64,000 nucleotides of DNA, taken from assembly GCF_019636155.1 (NCBI RefSeq), contig NZ_JAHBYB010000002.1, forward strand, positions 1 through 64,000, given 5' to 3'. The notes beneath the pieces are model-generated. The model was not told the DNA's origin and did no database searches. It worked only from the letters and a program-made list of their open reading frames with translations. Source of the DNA: Brevundimonas sp. GTDB lineage: Bacteria; Pseudomonadota; Alphaproteobacteria; Caulobacterales; Caulobacteraceae. Positions 25,254-37,208 of this stretch are shown in pieces. The position numbers and the translations under genes were made by a program. Positions within the stretch are counted from its first letter, which is position 1. Each line of letters begins with the position of its first letter.

Positions 25254-26336
25254 CTAAAGCGAGGCCAGGCCGCCGGGCAGCAGGGTGGCGCGGCCGGCCA
25301 GGTCCAGCTCCAGCAGGGCCGCCGCGACGGTGGCGACGGGCAGGTCCAGGGCGCGGGCCAGTTCGTCGCGCGGAGTGGGGACGGGCGACAGAAGGGCGGC
25401 CACCCGGTCCAGCAGGGCGTCGGGAATCTGCCCGGGCGCGTCGCGGAACGGATCGTCGGCGGGCGGCTCGCCCAGGGATCGCAGGGTGGAGAAGGCGCGC
25501 TGGATGTCCTCCAGCCCCTCGCACAGGATGGCGCCGTTGCGGATCAGGTCGTTGGGGCCGCGCGACCGGGGGTCCAGGGGCGAGCCGGGCACGGCGAAGA
25601 CGTCGCGCCCCTGTTCGGCCGCCAGCCGGGCGGTGATCAGGGAGCCGGAGCGGATCTCGGCCTCGACCACCACCACCCCGCGCGACAGGCCCGAGATGAT
25701 GCGGTTGCGGCGCGGGAAGTCGCGCGCCTGGGCCCGGGCGCCCATGGGGCTTTCCGAGACGATGCAGCCCTCGGCCCGGATGCGGGCGTAGAGGGCGGCG
25801 TTGTCGGGCGGATAGACATCGTCGACGCCCCCGCCCAGGACGGCGACGGTTCCGGTGGGCAGGGATCCTTCATGGGCGGCGGCGTCGACGCCGCGGGCCA
25901 GGCCCGAGACCACGACATGGCCCGCCTGGCCCAGCTGTTGCGCCAGGCCGCGGGCGATCCTCTGGCCGCCCGCCGAGGCGATGCGGGCGCCGACGACGGC
26001 GACGGGAGAGGGACGTGACAGCAGGTCCGGGTCGCCCAGGGTCCACAGCACCGGCGGCGGCGGATCGACGGCGGCCAGCAGGGGCGGATAGGCGGCGTCG
26101 CCGACCACGATCAGCCGGGCCCCGGCCCGGTCGCCGGCCGCCATCTCGGCCTCGACGGCCTGAACCGAGGGCGGCGTCGAGGCGCCGCCGGCGCGCCGCA
26201 CCAGGCCGGGCAGGGCGTCCAGCGCGCCCTGCGCCGAACCGAAGCGTTTCAGAAGCTGATCGAAGGCGACCGGGCCGATGCGTTCGGTGCGGGCCAGCCG
26301 CAGCCGGGCGAACCGCTCGGCCGGGTCCAGGCTCAC
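25254..26336 (-). CDS. dprA: DNA-processing protein DprA
   Basis: 360-residue single-strand DNA-binding, RecA-loading protein used in natural transformation. N-terminal helix-hairpin-helix-like region ([18 protein letters not shown]), Rossmann core ([85 protein letters not shown]) and a C-terminal winged-helix DML1 domain ([31 protein letters not shown]). Start is GTG 26336, whose GTGA overlaps the plsY stop, indicating coupled translation. Confidence 0.94.
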   Translation of the reverse strand: MSLDPAERFARLRLARTERIGPVAFDQLLKRFGSAQGALDALPGLVRRAGGASTPPSVQAVEAEMAAGDRAGARLIVVGDAAYPPLLAAVDPPPPVLWTLGDPDLLSRPSPVAVVGARIASAGGQRIARGLAQQLGQAGHVVVSGLARGVDAAAHEGSLPTGTVAVLGGGVDDVYPPDNAALYARIRAEGCIVSESPMGARAQARDFPRRNRIISGLSRGVVVVEAEIRSGSLITARLAAEQGRDVFAVPGSPLDPRSRGPNDLIRNGAILCEGLEDIQRAFSTLRSLGEPPADDPFRDAPGQIPDALLDRVAALLSPVPTPRDELARALDLPVATVAAALLELDLAGRATLLPGGLASL

Positions 26337-26986
26337 GCCGTCTTCGCGCCGATGCGGGGTTCGGTCCCCTTCAGCAGGCGGGCGATATTCTGGTGGTGGC
26401 GGGCCCAGATCAGGACGGCGGCGAAGGCGGCCAGCAGGGTGATGGGCATGGCCGTCGGCAGGCCCAGGGCCGCGATCGGCAGCAGGGACAGGATGGGGGT
26501 GGCGGCCGAGGCGACCAGGGCCGACAGGGACGAGATGCGGAACAGGGCCGCGGTCACCAGCCAGATCGCCGCGGCGACAAGGCCCAGCGGCCACCAGGCG
26601 GCGATCATCAGGCCGAAGAAGGTGGCGACCCCCTTGCCGCCCTTGAAGCCCAGCCAGACGGGGAAGAGGTGCCCCAGGAAGGCGGCGCCCCCGGCGACGG
26701 CGGCGGCGAGGTCATTGGCGAACAGCCAGCGGGCGATCAGCAGGGCCGCCGCCCCCTTGCCGGCGTCCAGCAGCAGGGTGGCTAGGGCCAGGTCCTTGCG
26801 CCCGGTGCGCAGCACATTGGTGGCGCCGATATTGCCCGAGCCGATGTTGCGCACATCGCCGGCGCCGGCCGCGCGGGTCAGGATCACGCCGAAGGGGACG
26901 GAGCCCAGCAGATAGCCGCCGACCGCTGTAAGCCCCAGCGTCGTCATGGCCGGCGCGACCAGATCCTGCACCGTCAGTCCCCCCAA
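26333..26986 (-). CDS. plsY: Acyl-phosphate glycerol-3-phosphate acyltransferase
   Basis: 217-residue inner-membrane enzyme that transfers acyl groups from acyl-phosphate to glycerol 3-phosphate, the first step of phospholipid synthesis. PlsY motifs: [51 protein letters not shown], and [16 protein letters not shown] at the end. About six membrane segments. Located between pyrC' and dprA, and overlapping dprA by 4 bp. Confidence 0.96.
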   Translation of the reverse strand: MGGLTVQDLVAPAMTTLGLTAVGGYLLGSVPFGVILTRAAGAGDVRNIGSGNIGATNVLRTGRKDLALATLLLDAGKGAAALLIARWLFANDLAAAVAGGAAFLGHLFPVWLGFKGGKGVATFFGLMIAAWWPLGLVAAAIWLVTAALFRISSLSALVASAATPILSLLPIAALGLPTAMPITLLAAFAAVLIWARHHQNIARLLKGTEPRIGAKTA

Positions 26987-27021
26987 TCCGCCCCTGAATC
27001 GTCTGGCGGTTGTGTAGCACG

Positions 27022-28305
27022 TCAGCCGTGGCCGAACACCTGTCGTCCGCCGACCCAGGTCGTCCTGATCCGCCCCTGCAGGCGGCGCCCGTCGAAAGGG
27101 GTGTTCTTGGACTTGGACCGCAGGGCGTCGGCGTCGATCACCACCGGGGCGGACGGATCGAACAGCACCAGATCGGCCGGGGCGCCGGGCGACAGGGCGC
27201 CCGCGTCCAGCCCCAGCAGGGCCGCCGGTCCCTGGGTCAGGGGCCGCAGCACCTCCAGCAGGTCCAGCCCGTGTTCGTGATGCAGGCTGAGGACGGCGGG
27301 CAGCAGGGTCTCAAGGCCCACGGCGCCGGGCGCGGCCTGGGCGAAGGGGCGGCGCTTGTCCTCGGCCGGGGCGGGGGCGTGGGCGGATGTGATCACGTCG
27401 ATCAGGCCGTCGCGCACGGCCTCGATCAGGGCCTGCCGGTCGCTCTCGGGCCGCAGCGGCGGGTCCAGCCGACAGAAGGTGCGGTAGTCGCCGATGTCCA
27501 CCTCGTTGAAGCACAGGTGGTTGATCGAGACGCTGGCGGCGACCTCCAACCCCCGCGAACGGGCGCGGGCCAGGGTCCCCAGCGCGCCCTCGGTCGAGAT
27601 CTGATCGACCAGGAAGCGTACGCCGGTCTGTTCGACCAGGGCCAGGTCCCGCTCCAGCCCGATGCGCTCGGCCACCGCCGGAACGCCCGACAGGCCCAGG
27701 CGGGTGGCCAGTTCGCCCGAGGCAGCCACGGCCCCCTCGGCCAGCCACGGATCGGCGGGACGGCAGGCGATCAGGGCGTTGAAGGCGGTGGCGTAGCTCA
27801 TCACCCGCATCAGGGTGCGGCTGTTGCGGATGACCCGGTCGCCGTCGGTGAAATAAAGCGCGCCCGCCTCGTCCATCAGGCCGATCTCGGCCATGCGCTC
27901 GCCGCCCAGGGCCTTGGTGGCGGCCCCGGCGGCGCGGATGTTGACCAGGCCCAGGGCCGCGCCGCGCCGCTGGATGAAGTCGATCATGGCCGGGTCGTCG
28001 ATGGCCGGGTCCGTATCCGGCTGGACGACCAGTGTGGTCACCCCTCCGGCGGCGGCGGCCAGGGCGGCGGACTTCAGCGTCTCCTTCGGCTCGGCGCCCG
28101 GTTCGCCCGTGCGGACCCGGATGTCGATCAGGCCGGGCGCCAGGCACAGGCCGTCGGCGTCGAGGGTCTCGACGCCGGACGGCGCGGCGGCGGTTCCGCG
28201 CGCGACATCGGCGATGCGGCCGTCCTCGATCAGAACCGATCCGGGGCCGTCATGGTCGGAGGCCGGGTCCAGCAGGCGGGCGTTGACGATGGCGAATACG
28301 GTCAT
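27022..28305 (-). CDS. Dihydroorotase-like protein lacking metal ligands (PyrC')
   Basis: 427-residue amidohydrolase-fold protein, homologous to class I dihydroorotase and paired with pyrB (one-base overlap TGATG). The metal-binding HxH of active enzymes is replaced: the motif reads [14 protein letters not shown], with R63 and R65 where the two histidines belong. The later DHAPH motif is also degraded, to [10 protein letters not shown]. This matches the inactive PyrC' (PyrX) subunits known from Pseudomonas, which hold the aspartate carbamoyltransferase complex together. An active dihydroorotase should exist elsewhere in the genome. Confidence 0.9.
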   Translation of the reverse strand: MTVFAIVNARLLDPASDHDGPGSVLIEDGRIADVARGTAAAPSGVETLDADGLCLAPGLIDIRVRTGEPGAEPKETLKSAALAAAAGGVTTLVVQPDTDPAIDDPAMIDFIQRRGAALGLVNIRAAGAATKALGGERMAEIGLMDEAGALYFTDGDRVIRNSRTLMRVMSYATAFNALIACRPADPWLAEGAVAASGELATRLGLSGVPAVAERIGLERDLALVEQTGVRFLVDQISTEGALGTLARARSRGLEVAASVSINHLCFNEVDIGDYRTFCRLDPPLRPESDRQALIEAVRDGLIDVITSAHAPAPAEDKRRPFAQAAPGAVGLETLLPAVLSLHHEHGLDLLEVLRPLTQGPAALLGLDAGALSPGAPADLVLFDPSAPVVIDADALRSKSKNTPFDGRRLQGRIRTTWVGGRQVFGHG

Positions 28306-29282
28306 CAGGCGTCTCCCGACCGGCGTTCGGACAAGGCGGCCAGCACCGCCATGCGCGCGGCGACGCCCATTTCGACCTGGTCCTGGATCAGGGACACGGC
28401 CGGGTCGTCGGCGACGTCGGAATCGATCTCGACCCCGCGGTTCATCGGGCCGGGGTGCATGACCTTGGCGCCCGGCGCGGCCCAGGCCAGCTTTTCGCGG
28501 TCCAGGCCCCAGAAGCGGAAATATTCGCGGGTCGAGGGGGCCAGGGCGCCGTCCATCCGCTCCAGCTGCAGACGCAGCATCATGACCACGTCGGCGCCGT
28601 CCAGCCCTTCCTTCATGTCGTGGAAGACCGCCACGCCCCAGCGGTCGGCGTCGCCCGGCACCAGGGTCGGGGGCCCGATCAGCCGCACCTCGGCGCCCAT
28701 CATGGTCAGAAGGGCGATGTTGGAGCGGGCCACCCGGCTGTGGGCGATGTCGCCGCAGATGGCGACCGTCAGCCCGCCCACATCCCCGAACGCCCGGCGC
28801 AGGGTCAGCAGGTCCAGCAGGGCCTGCGTTGGATGCTCGTGCCGGCCGTCGCCGGCGTTGACCACGGCGCAGCCGACCTTCTGGCTGAGCAGGGCCGCCG
28901 CGCCCGAGGCGCCGTGGCGGATGACCAGCACGTCCGGCTTCATGGCGTTCAGGGTCACGGCCGTGTCGATCAGGGTCTCGCCCTTCTTCACCGAACTGGC
29001 GGCGACCGGCATGGTCACGACGTCGGCGCCCAGCCGCTTGGCCGCGATCTCGAACGAGGAGGAGGTGCGGGTCGAGTTCTCGAAGAACAGATTGACCACG
29101 GTGCGCCCGGCCATCAGGTCCAGCGCCTTGGCCGACTGGCGGTTGAAATCCACGAAGGCCTCGGCCAGGTCCAGCAGCGCCAGGGCCGCCGGGGGATTCA
29201 GGTCGGTGGCCGACAGGAAATGATCGCGGGGGAAGGGCAGCAGCCGCTGCCGGATGGTGTCGGTGACGTCGGCCTGGGTCAT
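28305..29282 (-). CDS. pyrB: Aspartate carbamoyltransferase catalytic subunit
   Basis: 325-residue enzyme joining carbamoyl phosphate and aspartate in pyrimidine synthesis. Carbamoyl-phosphate motif [13 protein letters not shown], then [41 protein letters not shown], and [11 protein letters not shown]. The first 30 or so residues are typical of the type that assembles with PyrC'. It overlaps the pyrC' start by one base. No leader peptide or attenuator is obvious upstream, where the AEC transporter gene ends 43 bp away. Confidence 0.97.
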   Translation of the reverse strand: MTQADVTDTIRQRLLPFPRDHFLSATDLNPPAALALLDLAEAFVDFNRQSAKALDLMAGRTVVNLFFENSTRTSSSFEIAAKRLGADVVTMPVAASSVKKGETLIDTAVTLNAMKPDVLVIRHGASGAAALLSQKVGCAVVNAGDGRHEHPTQALLDLLTLRRAFGDVGGLTVAICGDIAHSRVARSNIALLTMMGAEVRLIGPPTLVPGDADRWGVAVFHDMKEGLDGADVVMMLRLQLERMDGALAPSTREYFRFWGLDREKLAWAAPGAKVMHPGPMNRGVEIDSDVADDPAVSLIQDQVEMGVAARMAVLAALSERRSGDA

Positions 29283-29325
29283 CGAGACGCCGCTATAGGC
29301 CGCCGGAACGCTTCGCGCCAGCCGT

Positions 29326-30246
29326 TCACAGATAGCCGAACAGCCAAAGCAGCAGGGGCATGGTGACCACGGCCCCCACGGTGGTGAAGGCGACGACCGA
29401 GGCCATCAGGGGCGCGTCCCCGCCCATCTGGCGCGCCAGGACGTAGGAGGCGGCCGCCCCGGGCGTGGCCCCGGCCAGCAGAACGATGCCGAAGGCGGTG
29501 CGGTCGGCCCCCAGCAGATGGGCGAATCCGGCCATGACCAGGGGGACGACCAGCAGCTTGATCGCCGTCACCGCGCCCACGGTGACCGGCCGGCCGGCGG
29601 CGTCGCGGAAGCTGAGGCCCGCCCCGGCGACGATCAGGCCCAGGACGATGGCGGCCCCGCCCAGCATGGCGGTCGGCTGGACCAGGGGGGCGGGCATGGC
29701 CAGGCCGGTCAGGTTCAGGGCCGTGCCGATGACGCAGGACCAGACGACCGGGTTGATCCACAGGGACCGGCCCACGGCGCGCCAGCCGCCGCCCTGGCCC
29801 GCGCCCCATTTCGACAGCACCAGGACGCAGACAAGGTTGATCGAGGGCACCAGCGAGCCCAGGGCCACGGCGGCCAGGCCCACCGTCCCCTGGCCGAACA
29901 CCGCCGCCGCCACGGGGATGAAGACAAAGCCGTTCCAGCGGATCACGCCCTGGAAGACGCTGGTGTAGGCCGGGCCGTCCAGGCGCAGCAGGGGCCGGAC
30001 CAGGAAGGCCGCCAGGGCCAGGGTCATGGCCCCGGCCAGGGTCGCTAGGCCGACGACGCCCGCCGCCCCGCCGCTGAAGTCCGCCTGCCAGATCGCCGGG
30101 ATCAGGAAGGCGGGATAGAAGACGAAATAGGTCAGCCGCTCGACCGGCTTCCAGGCGTCGCCGGTCAGGAACCCCGACGCTTTCAGCCCCCAGCCCAGGG
30201 CGATCATCAGAAAGACGGGCGCGAAGCCGTCGATCAGGGCGCTCAT
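29326..30246 (-). CDS. AEC-family transporter
   Basis: 306-residue membrane protein with about ten hydrophobic segments, of the auxin efflux carrier (AEC) family. N-terminal [39 protein letters not shown] and a C-terminal half with [41 protein letters not shown] are the usual landmarks. Bacterial members carry small carboxylates such as malate or malonate; the substrate here is unknown. Start ATG 30246 overlaps the ruvX stop by 4 bp, so it is translated from the ruvX transcript. Confidence 0.92.
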   Translation of the reverse strand: MSALIDGFAPVFLMIALGWGLKASGFLTGDAWKPVERLTYFVFYPAFLIPAIWQADFSGGAAGVVGLATLAGAMTLALAAFLVRPLLRLDGPAYTSVFQGVIRWNGFVFIPVAAAVFGQGTVGLAAVALGSLVPSINLVCVLVLSKWGAGQGGGWRAVGRSLWINPVVWSCVIGTALNLTGLAMPAPLVQPTAMLGGAAIVLGLIVAGAGLSFRDAAGRPVTVGAVTAIKLLVVPLVMAGFAHLLGADRTAFGIVLLAGATPGAAASYVLARQMGGDAPLMASVVAFTTVGAVVTMPLLLWLFGYL

Positions 30247-30707
30247 GCCCGCAGGCGGTCCAGGGCGCCCTGCAGGATCCAGGCGGCGGCGGTGCGATCC
30301 ACCACATCGGCGCGGCGCTTGCGGCTGAGGTCCAGTTCGTCGATCAGGAAGCGTTCGACCGCCGTGGTCGACAGCCGCTCGTCCCAGAAGGCGACATTGA
30401 CGGGGCGGATACGGTCCAGATTGCGGGCGAAGGCGCGGCACGACTGGGCGCGCGGCCCCTCGGTCCCGTCCATATTGACCGGCAGGCCGATGACCAGGGC
30501 GCTGGCCCCGCGCTGGTCCATCAGTTTGAACAACTGTTCGGCGTCCGGCGTGAATTTGGTCTTTCGGATCAGGACAAGGGGGCTGGCGATCAGGCGCGAG
30601 GCGTCGGAGGCCGCCACCCCGATGGTGGCCTCGCCCAGGTCCAGCCCCAGCCAGGGGGTGCCGGGCGGCGAGGCGGCGGGCAGGTCGAGAAGATCGAGAA
30701 CGGGCAC
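30243..30707 (-). CDS. ruvX: Putative pre-16S rRNA nuclease YqgF/RuvX
   Basis: 154-residue RNase H-fold protein: WLGLDLGEATIGVAASD with the first catalytic Asp, LVIGLPVNMDGTEGPRAQ, FWDERLSTTAVE with the Asp-Glu pair, and VDRTAAAWILQGALDR with the last Asp. The family trims the 5' end of 16S rRNA in E. coli. The start is GTG 30707 (no ATG is in place); the long open frame upstream has no homology. It overlaps the AEC transporter gene by 4 bp. Confidence 0.92.
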   Translation of the reverse strand: MPVLDLLDLPAASPPGTPWLGLDLGEATIGVAASDASRLIASPLVLIRKTKFTPDAEQLFKLMDQRGASALVIGLPVNMDGTEGPRAQSCRAFARNLDRIRPVNVAFWDERLSTTAVERFLIDELDLSRKRRADVVDRTAAAWILQGALDRLRA

Positions 30708-30779
30708 GGTCCTGCGGTAGGGCTGGCGCGGGAGCCTGTCCAGAGGCAGGATGGGGCGTCCTGGACGAAGGAGAGCCCC

Positions 30780-31298
30780 ATGGCGCGTCCCCTTGTGTTC
30801 GTATGCACCCTTCTGGCCCTCAGCGCCTGCGACGGCGGGGCCGGCGACCGGCGACAGGCGGCCCTGAACCCGGCCGCCCGGTCGGCGCCCGCGCGGAGCG
30901 CGGCCCTGACCCCCGCCGGGGCGCCCCAGACCCTGGGGCCCGAGACCGACGCCATGGTCCAGACCGCCGCCTCGGTGGCCAGGCTGGACCGGCTGGAAGG
31001 ACAGGAGGCCAAGCTGTTCGGCACGGCGGGCGGCGATCCGGCGATGAACGGCCTCTATACCTACGTGGCCTTCTATGTGGACGCGGGCCAGGGATGGCGG
31101 GTGTTCCGGATCGGCGACTTCCTGGATTACCGGTTGCTGCGCGCGGCGCCCGGGGTGGTCGATCTGGAGGTCGAGGAGAGCGTGATGGACCCCGAGACCA
31201 CCCGTATAGGCAGCCAGAAACGACGCCTGATCCTGGCCTGGAAGACGGGCGAGGACGGGGCGGCGCCGACCGCGGTGACGGCGCAGCCGGCGGCCTGA
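30780..31298 (+). CDS. Lipoprotein of unknown function
   Basis: 172-residue lipoprotein starting MARPLVFVCTLLALSACDGG with lipobox LSAC. A Pro/Ala-rich spacer leads to a folded part (LDRLEGQEAKLFGTAGG, YTYVAFYVDAGQGWRVFRIGDFLDYRLL, then charged strands). No family recognised. ATG 30780 follows GGAGAGCCC. Divergent from ruvX and 90 bp ahead of gatC on the same strand; no functional link to gatCAB is evident. Confidence 0.75.
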   Translation: MARPLVFVCTLLALSACDGGAGDRRQAALNPAARSAPARSAALTPAGAPQTLGPETDAMVQTAASVARLDRLEGQEAKLFGTAGGDPAMNGLYTYVAFYVDAGQGWRVFRIGDFLDYRLLRAAPGVVDLEVEESVMDPETTRIGSQKRRLILAWKTGEDGAAPTAVTAQPAA

Positions 31299-31388
31299 AC
31301 CCGGCGCGGCCGGGGCGACGCCTTGTGAAACCTCGGCCGGGCGGCTAATCCCGCCGTTTCTGATCATTCGCGCATATCGGAGGGCCGC

Positions 31389-31676
31389 ATGGCCATCGAC
31401 GCCGCGACGGTGAGGCGCGTCGCCCACCTCGCCCGCATCAAGACCCCTGAGGACCGGCTGGAACCGCTGGCCGCCGAGCTGAACGGCATCCTGAAATGGA
31501 TCGAGCAGCTGGACGAGGTGGATGTGCAGGGCGTCGAGCCGATGACCTCGAACGTGGCCGCGCGGCTGAAGATGCGGCCGGATGTGGTGACCGACGGAGC
31601 CAAGGTGGACGCGGTCCTGTCGAACGCGCCCAAGTCCGCCGACGGCTTCTTCGTCGTGCCCAAGGTGGTCGAATGA
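31389..31676 (+). CDS. gatC: Glutamyl-tRNA(Gln)/aspartyl-tRNA(Asn) amidotransferase subunit C
   Basis: 95-residue GatC, the small subunit wrapping GatA and GatB. Standard sequence: MAIDAATVRRVAHLARIKTPEDRLEPLAAELNGIL at the N-terminus, WIEQLDEVDVQGVEPMTS in the middle, and DGFFVVPKVVE at the end. Start ATG 31389 after GGAGGG. It is separated from gatA by a 150-bp hairpin-bounded repeat. Confidence 0.96.
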   Translation: MAIDAATVRRVAHLARIKTPEDRLEPLAAELNGILKWIEQLDEVDVQGVEPMTSNVAARLKMRPDVVTDGAKVDAVLSNAPKSADGFFVVPKVVE

Positions 31677-31692
31677 CCGCGCTCGTCTCGAT

Positions 31693-31842
31693 CCTTCTCC
31701 CCTTGGGGGAGAAGGTGGGCGGCGGAGCTGCTCGGATGAGGGGGGCGCCGGCCTTCCGCTCGTCCTTTGCCGTTCGCATTGCTGAAACAGCCCCCTCAAC
31801 CGTCTCGCTCCGCGAGCCACCTTCTCCCCCGAGGGGAGAAGG
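31693..31842. repeat. Hairpin-bounded dispersed repeat between gatC and gatA, copy 2
   Basis: Left hairpin CCTTCTCCCCTTGGGGGAGAAGG (31693-31715) and right hairpin at 31820-31842, with the same GTGGGCGGCGGAGC(T/C)GCTCGGATGAGGG following the left arm as in copy 1 (21192-21342). Internal ends GGATGAGGGGG and CCCCCTCAACCG are complementary. The last bases of the right hairpin (AAGG) form the first half of the AAGGAGG ribosome binding site of gatA. Confidence 0.85.
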
Positions 31843-31850
31843 AGGATTCC

Positions 31851-33329
<1,479 letters not shown>

Positions 33330-33337
33330 CCCTGAAC

Positions 33338-33468
33338 CCTCTCCCATTGGGAGAGGGAGGGACCCGCGCGCATCGCGCGTGGGAGGGTGAGGGTCGCGTG
33401 TTGAACGTCGAGAGCCGACCCTCATCCGACCTGGCTCCGCCAGGCCACCTTCTCCCATTGGGAGAAGG
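33338..33468. repeat. Hairpin-bounded dispersed repeat after gatA, copy 3 (variant)
   Basis: Left hairpin CCCTCTCCCATTGGGAGAGGG (33338-33358), right hairpin CCTTCTCCCATTGGGAGAAGG (33448-33468). Two smaller inner palindromes, CGCGCGCATCGCGCG near 33366 and CTGGCTCCGCCAG near 33430. Interior AGGGTGAGGGTCG is matched by CGACCCTCATCC. It mixes features of the two other repeat types. It directly precedes the GTG of the DUF559 gene and probably also ends the gatA transcript. Confidence 0.8.
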
Positions 33469-33471
33469 GAA

Positions 33472-33843
33472 GTGAGTAGTGGAAGGGTTGAGCGCGCGAG
33501 GTCGTTGCGACGGAGGAGCGGCTTGGCGGAGCAGCGGGTGTGGAGCCTGCTGCGGGCCGGGGGAATCGATGGGCTGAAGTTCCGTCGGCAGCATCCGGTC
33601 GGCCCCTATGTCGTCGATTTCGCGTGTGATCCGCTTAGGCTGGTGATCGAGATCGATGGCGGGGTTCATGGGCGGGACGATGTCGCGCTGGAGGATCACT
33701 ATCGGCAGTCGGGTATCGAAGCCCTGGGCTGGACCGTTCTGCGGTTCAGCAACACTGTCGCCCTCGAAGCGCCCAAGCGGATCACCGATGCCATCCGCGA
33801 TCATTTCCGGCGGACGAAAGCCCCCTCGCTACCGGCTGGTTGA
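33472..33843 (+). CDS. DUF559 domain protein (Vsr-like nuclease fold)
   Basis: 123-residue protein of the DUF559 family, related to very-short-patch-repair endonuclease folds. Typical run: RRRSGLAEQRVWSLLRAGGIDGLKFRRQHPVGPYVVDF, then LVIEIDGGVHG with the acidic active-site region, and GWTVLRFSN. GTG start at 33472, three bases after the repeat's right hairpin, with GGGAAG as a weak ribosome binding site. DUF559 genes are scattered and mobile-looking in many proteobacteria. Target unknown. Convergent with the GH1 gene. Confidence 0.85.
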   Translation: MSSGRVERARSLRRRSGLAEQRVWSLLRAGGIDGLKFRRQHPVGPYVVDFACDPLRLVIEIDGGVHGRDDVALEDHYRQSGIEALGWTVLRFSNTVALEAPKRITDAIRDHFRRTKAPSLPAG

Positions 33844-33862
33844 ACCTGGATGGGGGCCTTCG

Positions 33863-35194
33863 TCAGATCAGGTTGGCGCGGGCGATGCGGCCCAGGTGAA
33901 GGGCGCTGGGGCGGGGGGTGCGTTCGAAGGTCTCGCGGTTCACCGCCGTCAGGCCGAAGGGCACGCCGTAGCCCGACGTCCATTCGAAATTGTCCAGCAG
34001 CGACCAGTAGAGGTAGCTGTGAACCGGGATGCCTTCGTCCAGGCATTGCCGCACACCGTCCAGTGCGGCGTCGATGAAGGCGATGCGGCGCGCGTCGTCG
34101 GCCACGGCCACCCCGCTTTCGGTGACATAGATCGGCTTGCCGATCTCGGCGTGGGCCCAGCGGATCGTATTGGCCAGGGCCTGCGGATAGAATTCATAGC
34201 CGGCCATCGTCATCTCGGCGCCCGGAGGCGGCGCCTGGACCCCGTCGTCGCCGACGACGAAACGGGTGTAGGTCTGGACGCCGAAGACATCGGCGTGGCT
34301 GCGCGCCACCTCGATCCAGTCGCCATACAGCCGATCCTGATAGACCCGGACCAGGTCGGGGCGGCCGGGCGACTGGATGTCCTGGGTGGTCAGGGTCAGG
34401 CCGACGGGCAGGTCGGGCCGAACCGTCTTGATGGCGTCATAGGCGAGGCGGTGGGCCTGCTGCATCAGAGGGCCGGCGATATCGGCCGGGGCGAAGGCCA
34501 GGCGAGAGAAACGCGGCGAATCCGTCGCCCGCGCCGCGGCGGCGATGGCGGCGAAGATCGCCTGACGTCCTGCCTCGGACTGGGGCATCAGGTCCACCAG
34601 AAGGCGGATGTTGGCCTCGTTGAAGGTGGTGACGATATGCATCCGGTCGCCCAGCCGCTCGACCACCTTGCGGCAATAGCGGGCGAACAGGTCCGGCGAA
34701 TCCTCGACCTCGAACCCGCCGCGCTGGGCGAACCAGAGGGGGGTGGTGAAGTGGTTCAGGGTGATGACGGGCGCCAGGCCCCGCGACAGGCAGGCGTCCA
34801 GCATGCGGGCGTAGTGGTCCAGGGCGGCATTGGAGAAATGACCCTCGCTGGGTTCGATCCGCGCCCATTCCACCCCGAAGCGATGGCAGTTGAAGCCCAG
34901 GGCCTGGGCCAGGGCGAAATCCTGATCGAAGCGGTGATAGCTGTCGCAGGCGTCGCCCGACCGCTCCTTGAACATGCTGGGGGTCATGTTCTCCATCAGC
35001 CAGGCGTCGGCGTTGGTGTTGCCGCCCTCGCTCTGATAGGCCGAGATGGCCGTGCCCCACAGGAAGCCGGGCGGGGCGGGGCGTCTGTCGCGCGGCGCGG
35101 CCGAAGCCGGGGCCGCCCCGGCGATGGCCAGACCCGTGCCGCCGGCCTTCAGCAGACCTCTGCGGCCGATCTTTCCCGGATGCCGATCGCTCAT
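33863..35194 (-). CDS. Tat-exported glycoside hydrolase family 1 (beta-glucosidase-like)
   Basis: 443-residue GH1 enzyme. The N-terminus has a twin-arginine signal ([11 protein letters not shown]11-R12, then a hydrophobic stretch ending ASAAP), so a folded protein is exported. GH1 core: [16 protein letters not shown], acid/base E193 in TTFNEAN (usual NEP is NEA), nucleophile E359 in IYVTESG (usual TENG is TESG), [23 protein letters not shown]. Those two motif changes are known in Caulobacterales-type GH1 enzymes by memory only. It sits on the opposite strand between gatA and gatB. Likely substrate is a beta-glucoside. Confidence 0.92.
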   Translation of the reverse strand: MSDRHPGKIGRRGLLKAGGTGLAIAGAAPASAAPRDRRPAPPGFLWGTAISAYQSEGGNTNADAWLMENMTPSMFKERSGDACDSYHRFDQDFALAQALGFNCHRFGVEWARIEPSEGHFSNAALDHYARMLDACLSRGLAPVITLNHFTTPLWFAQRGGFEVEDSPDLFARYCRKVVERLGDRMHIVTTFNEANIRLLVDLMPQSEAGRQAIFAAIAAAARATDSPRFSRLAFAPADIAGPLMQQAHRLAYDAIKTVRPDLPVGLTLTTQDIQSPGRPDLVRVYQDRLYGDWIEVARSHADVFGVQTYTRFVVGDDGVQAPPPGAEMTMAGYEFYPQALANTIRWAHAEIGKPIYVTESGVAVADDARRIAFIDAALDGVRQCLDEGIPVHSYLYWSLLDNFEWTSGYGVPFGLTAVNRETFERTPRPSALHLGRIARANLI

Positions 35195-35342
35195 GGCCGT
35201 TCCCTCCGTTCCCGAAGGCAGGATGGGGGGCGGATGGCGTGGTGGTCAATGCTCACTATGCGGTGAGTTAATGTGTCAGGCTGTGTATTTTTGCGGCGTA
35301 GAGGCCCTCCCGCTTCGGGGCGACAGCGGCTATGTGATCCGC

Positions 35343-36848
35343 ATGACCGATACGACCGTCGCCAATCCGAACACCATCCAGGGCCGCACCGGCGCCTGGG
35401 AGATCGTCATGGGGCTGGAGATCCACGCCCAGGTGGCGTCGAAGGCCAAGCTGTTTTCCGGGGCCGCCGTCGGCTTTGGCGCCGGGCCGAACGAGCAGGT
35501 ATCGCTGGTCGATGCGGGCTTTCCCGGCATGCTGCCGACGCTGAACGAATTCTGCGTCGAACAGGCGGTTCGCACCGGCCTGGGCCTGAGGGCCCGGATC
35601 AACCGGATCAGCCAGTTCGACCGCAAGAACTATTTCTATCCCGACCTGCCCACCGGCTATCAGATCAGCCAGCTGTATCACCCCATCGTCGGTGAGGGCG
35701 TGGTGGAGGTCGAGCGGGACGACGGCAGTTTCTTCAATGTCGGCATCGAGCGGCTGCACCTGGAACAGGATGCGGGCAAGCTGATTCACGACCTTTCGCC
35801 GACCGAGAGCTATGTCGATCTGAACCGGGCCGGCACGGCCCTGATGGAGATCGTGTCCAAGCCCGATCTGCGCACGCCGGACGAAGCGGTGGCCTATGTG
35901 AAGAAGATCAGGACCATCTTGATCTATCTGGGCACCTGCGACGGGGACATGGAGAAAGGCAATCTGCGCGCCGATGTGAACGTGTCGGTGTGCCGCGCGG
36001 GCGGCTATGACAAGTTCAAGGCGACCGGCGACTTCAGCCACCTGGGCACGCGCTGCGAGATCAAGAACGTCAACTCGTTCCGCTTCATCCACCAGGCCAT
36101 CAACTATGAGGCCCGCCGCCAGATCGAGATCCTGGAGGACGGCGGCAAGATCGACCAGGAGACGCGCCTGTACGACGCCAACGCCGGGGAGACGCGCTCG
36201 ATGCGGTCCAAGGAAGAGGCGATGGACTACCGCTACTTCCCCGACCCGGACCTGCTGCCGCTGGAGCTGGAACAGGCGTGGATCGACGAGATCGCGGCTT
36301 CGCTGCCTGAATTGCCCGACGACAAGCGGCGCCGGTTCATGGCCGACTATGGCCTGTCGCAATACGATGCCGGGGTGCTGATCTCGGAACAGGCCAAGGC
36401 CGACTATTTCGAGGCGGCGGCGAAGGGCCGCGACGCCAAGCTGGTGGCCAACTGGGTCACGAACGAGGTGTCGGCGCGCCTGGCGGCGGACGGCCGCGAC
36501 TTTGACGACAACCCCTTGCCGGCCGCCCATGTGGCCCAGCTGGTCGAACTGATCGAGACCGACATCATCTCGTCCAAGATCGCCAAGGAAGTGTTTGATC
36601 ACGTCTGGAACGGCGAGGGTTCGCCCGCCGAAGTGGTGGAAAAGCACGGCCTGAAACAGGTCACCGACACCGGCGCCATCGAAAAGGCGGTGGACGAGAT
36701 CATCGCCGCCAACCCCGACAAGGCCGAGGCCGTGAAGGACAAGCCCCAGGCCCTGGGCTGGTTCGTCGGCCAGGTGATGAAGGCCACCGGCGGCAAGGCC
36801 AACCCGGCCGCCGTCAACGACATACTGAAGGCCAAGCTGGGCGTCTGA
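35343..36848 (+). CDS. gatB: Glutamyl-tRNA(Gln)/aspartyl-tRNA(Asn) amidotransferase subunit B
   Basis: 501-residue tRNA-binding subunit of GatCAB. Motifs: [67 protein letters not shown], the [15 protein letters not shown] stretch, and a C-terminal YqeY-like domain ending [14 protein letters not shown] 35343 is chosen; the frame upstream has no homology. The gene has its own upstream region (35195-35342) divergent from the GH1 gene, so it is not co-transcribed with gatCA. Confidence 0.96.
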   Translation: MTDTTVANPNTIQGRTGAWEIVMGLEIHAQVASKAKLFSGAAVGFGAGPNEQVSLVDAGFPGMLPTLNEFCVEQAVRTGLGLRARINRISQFDRKNYFYPDLPTGYQISQLYHPIVGEGVVEVERDDGSFFNVGIERLHLEQDAGKLIHDLSPTESYVDLNRAGTALMEIVSKPDLRTPDEAVAYVKKIRTILIYLGTCDGDMEKGNLRADVNVSVCRAGGYDKFKATGDFSHLGTRCEIKNVNSFRFIHQAINYEARRQIEILEDGGKIDQETRLYDANAGETRSMRSKEEAMDYRYFPDPDLLPLELEQAWIDEIAASLPELPDDKRRRFMADYGLSQYDAGVLISEQAKADYFEAAAKGRDAKLVANWVTNEVSARLAADGRDFDDNPLPAAHVAQLVELIETDIISSKIAKEVFDHVWNGEGSPAEVVEKHGLKQVTDTGAIEKAVDEIIAANPDKAEAVKDKPQALGWFVGQVMKATGGKANPAAVNDILKAKLGV

Positions 36849-36857
36849 GGCGGGCGG

Positions 36858-37205
36858 ATGATCACCCTTTACGGCATCCCCAACTGCGACACGGTGAAGA
36901 AGGCCCGGACCTGGCTGGACCAGCACGGGGTGGCCCACGCCTTCCACGACTACAAGAAGGCGGGGATCGAGCGCGGGCGGCTTGAGGCCTGGGTCGTCGA
37001 ACTGGGGTGGGAGACGGTGCTGAACCGGGCCGGCACGACCTTCCGCGCCCTGCCCGAGGCCGACAAGGCGGGGCTGGACGCCGAGCGGGCGGTGGCGCTG
37101 ATGCTGGCCCAGCCGTCGATGATCAAACGGCCGATCCTGGACCTGGGCGACCGGCGGGTGGCGGGGTTCAAGCCCGAGATCTACGCCGGTCTGGGTCTGG
37201 GCTGA
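36858..37205 (+). CDS. ArsC/Spx-family reductase-like protein (YffB type)
   Basis: 115-residue thioredoxin-fold protein: MITLYGIPNCDTVKKARTWL with a single catalytic-type cysteine (C10), then TTFRALPEADK and MIKRPILDLGDRRVAGFKPEIY, the ArsC/Spx pattern. It lacks the second Spx cysteine and resembles E. coli YffB, a glutathione-linked reductase-like protein of uncertain substrate. It begins 9 bp after gatB and is probably co-transcribed with it. Confidence 0.92.
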   Translation: MITLYGIPNCDTVKKARTWLDQHGVAHAFHDYKKAGIERGRLEAWVVELGWETVLNRAGTTFRALPEADKAGLDAERAVALMLAQPSMIKRPILDLGDRRVAGFKPEIYAGLGLG

Positions 37206-37208
37206 AGA

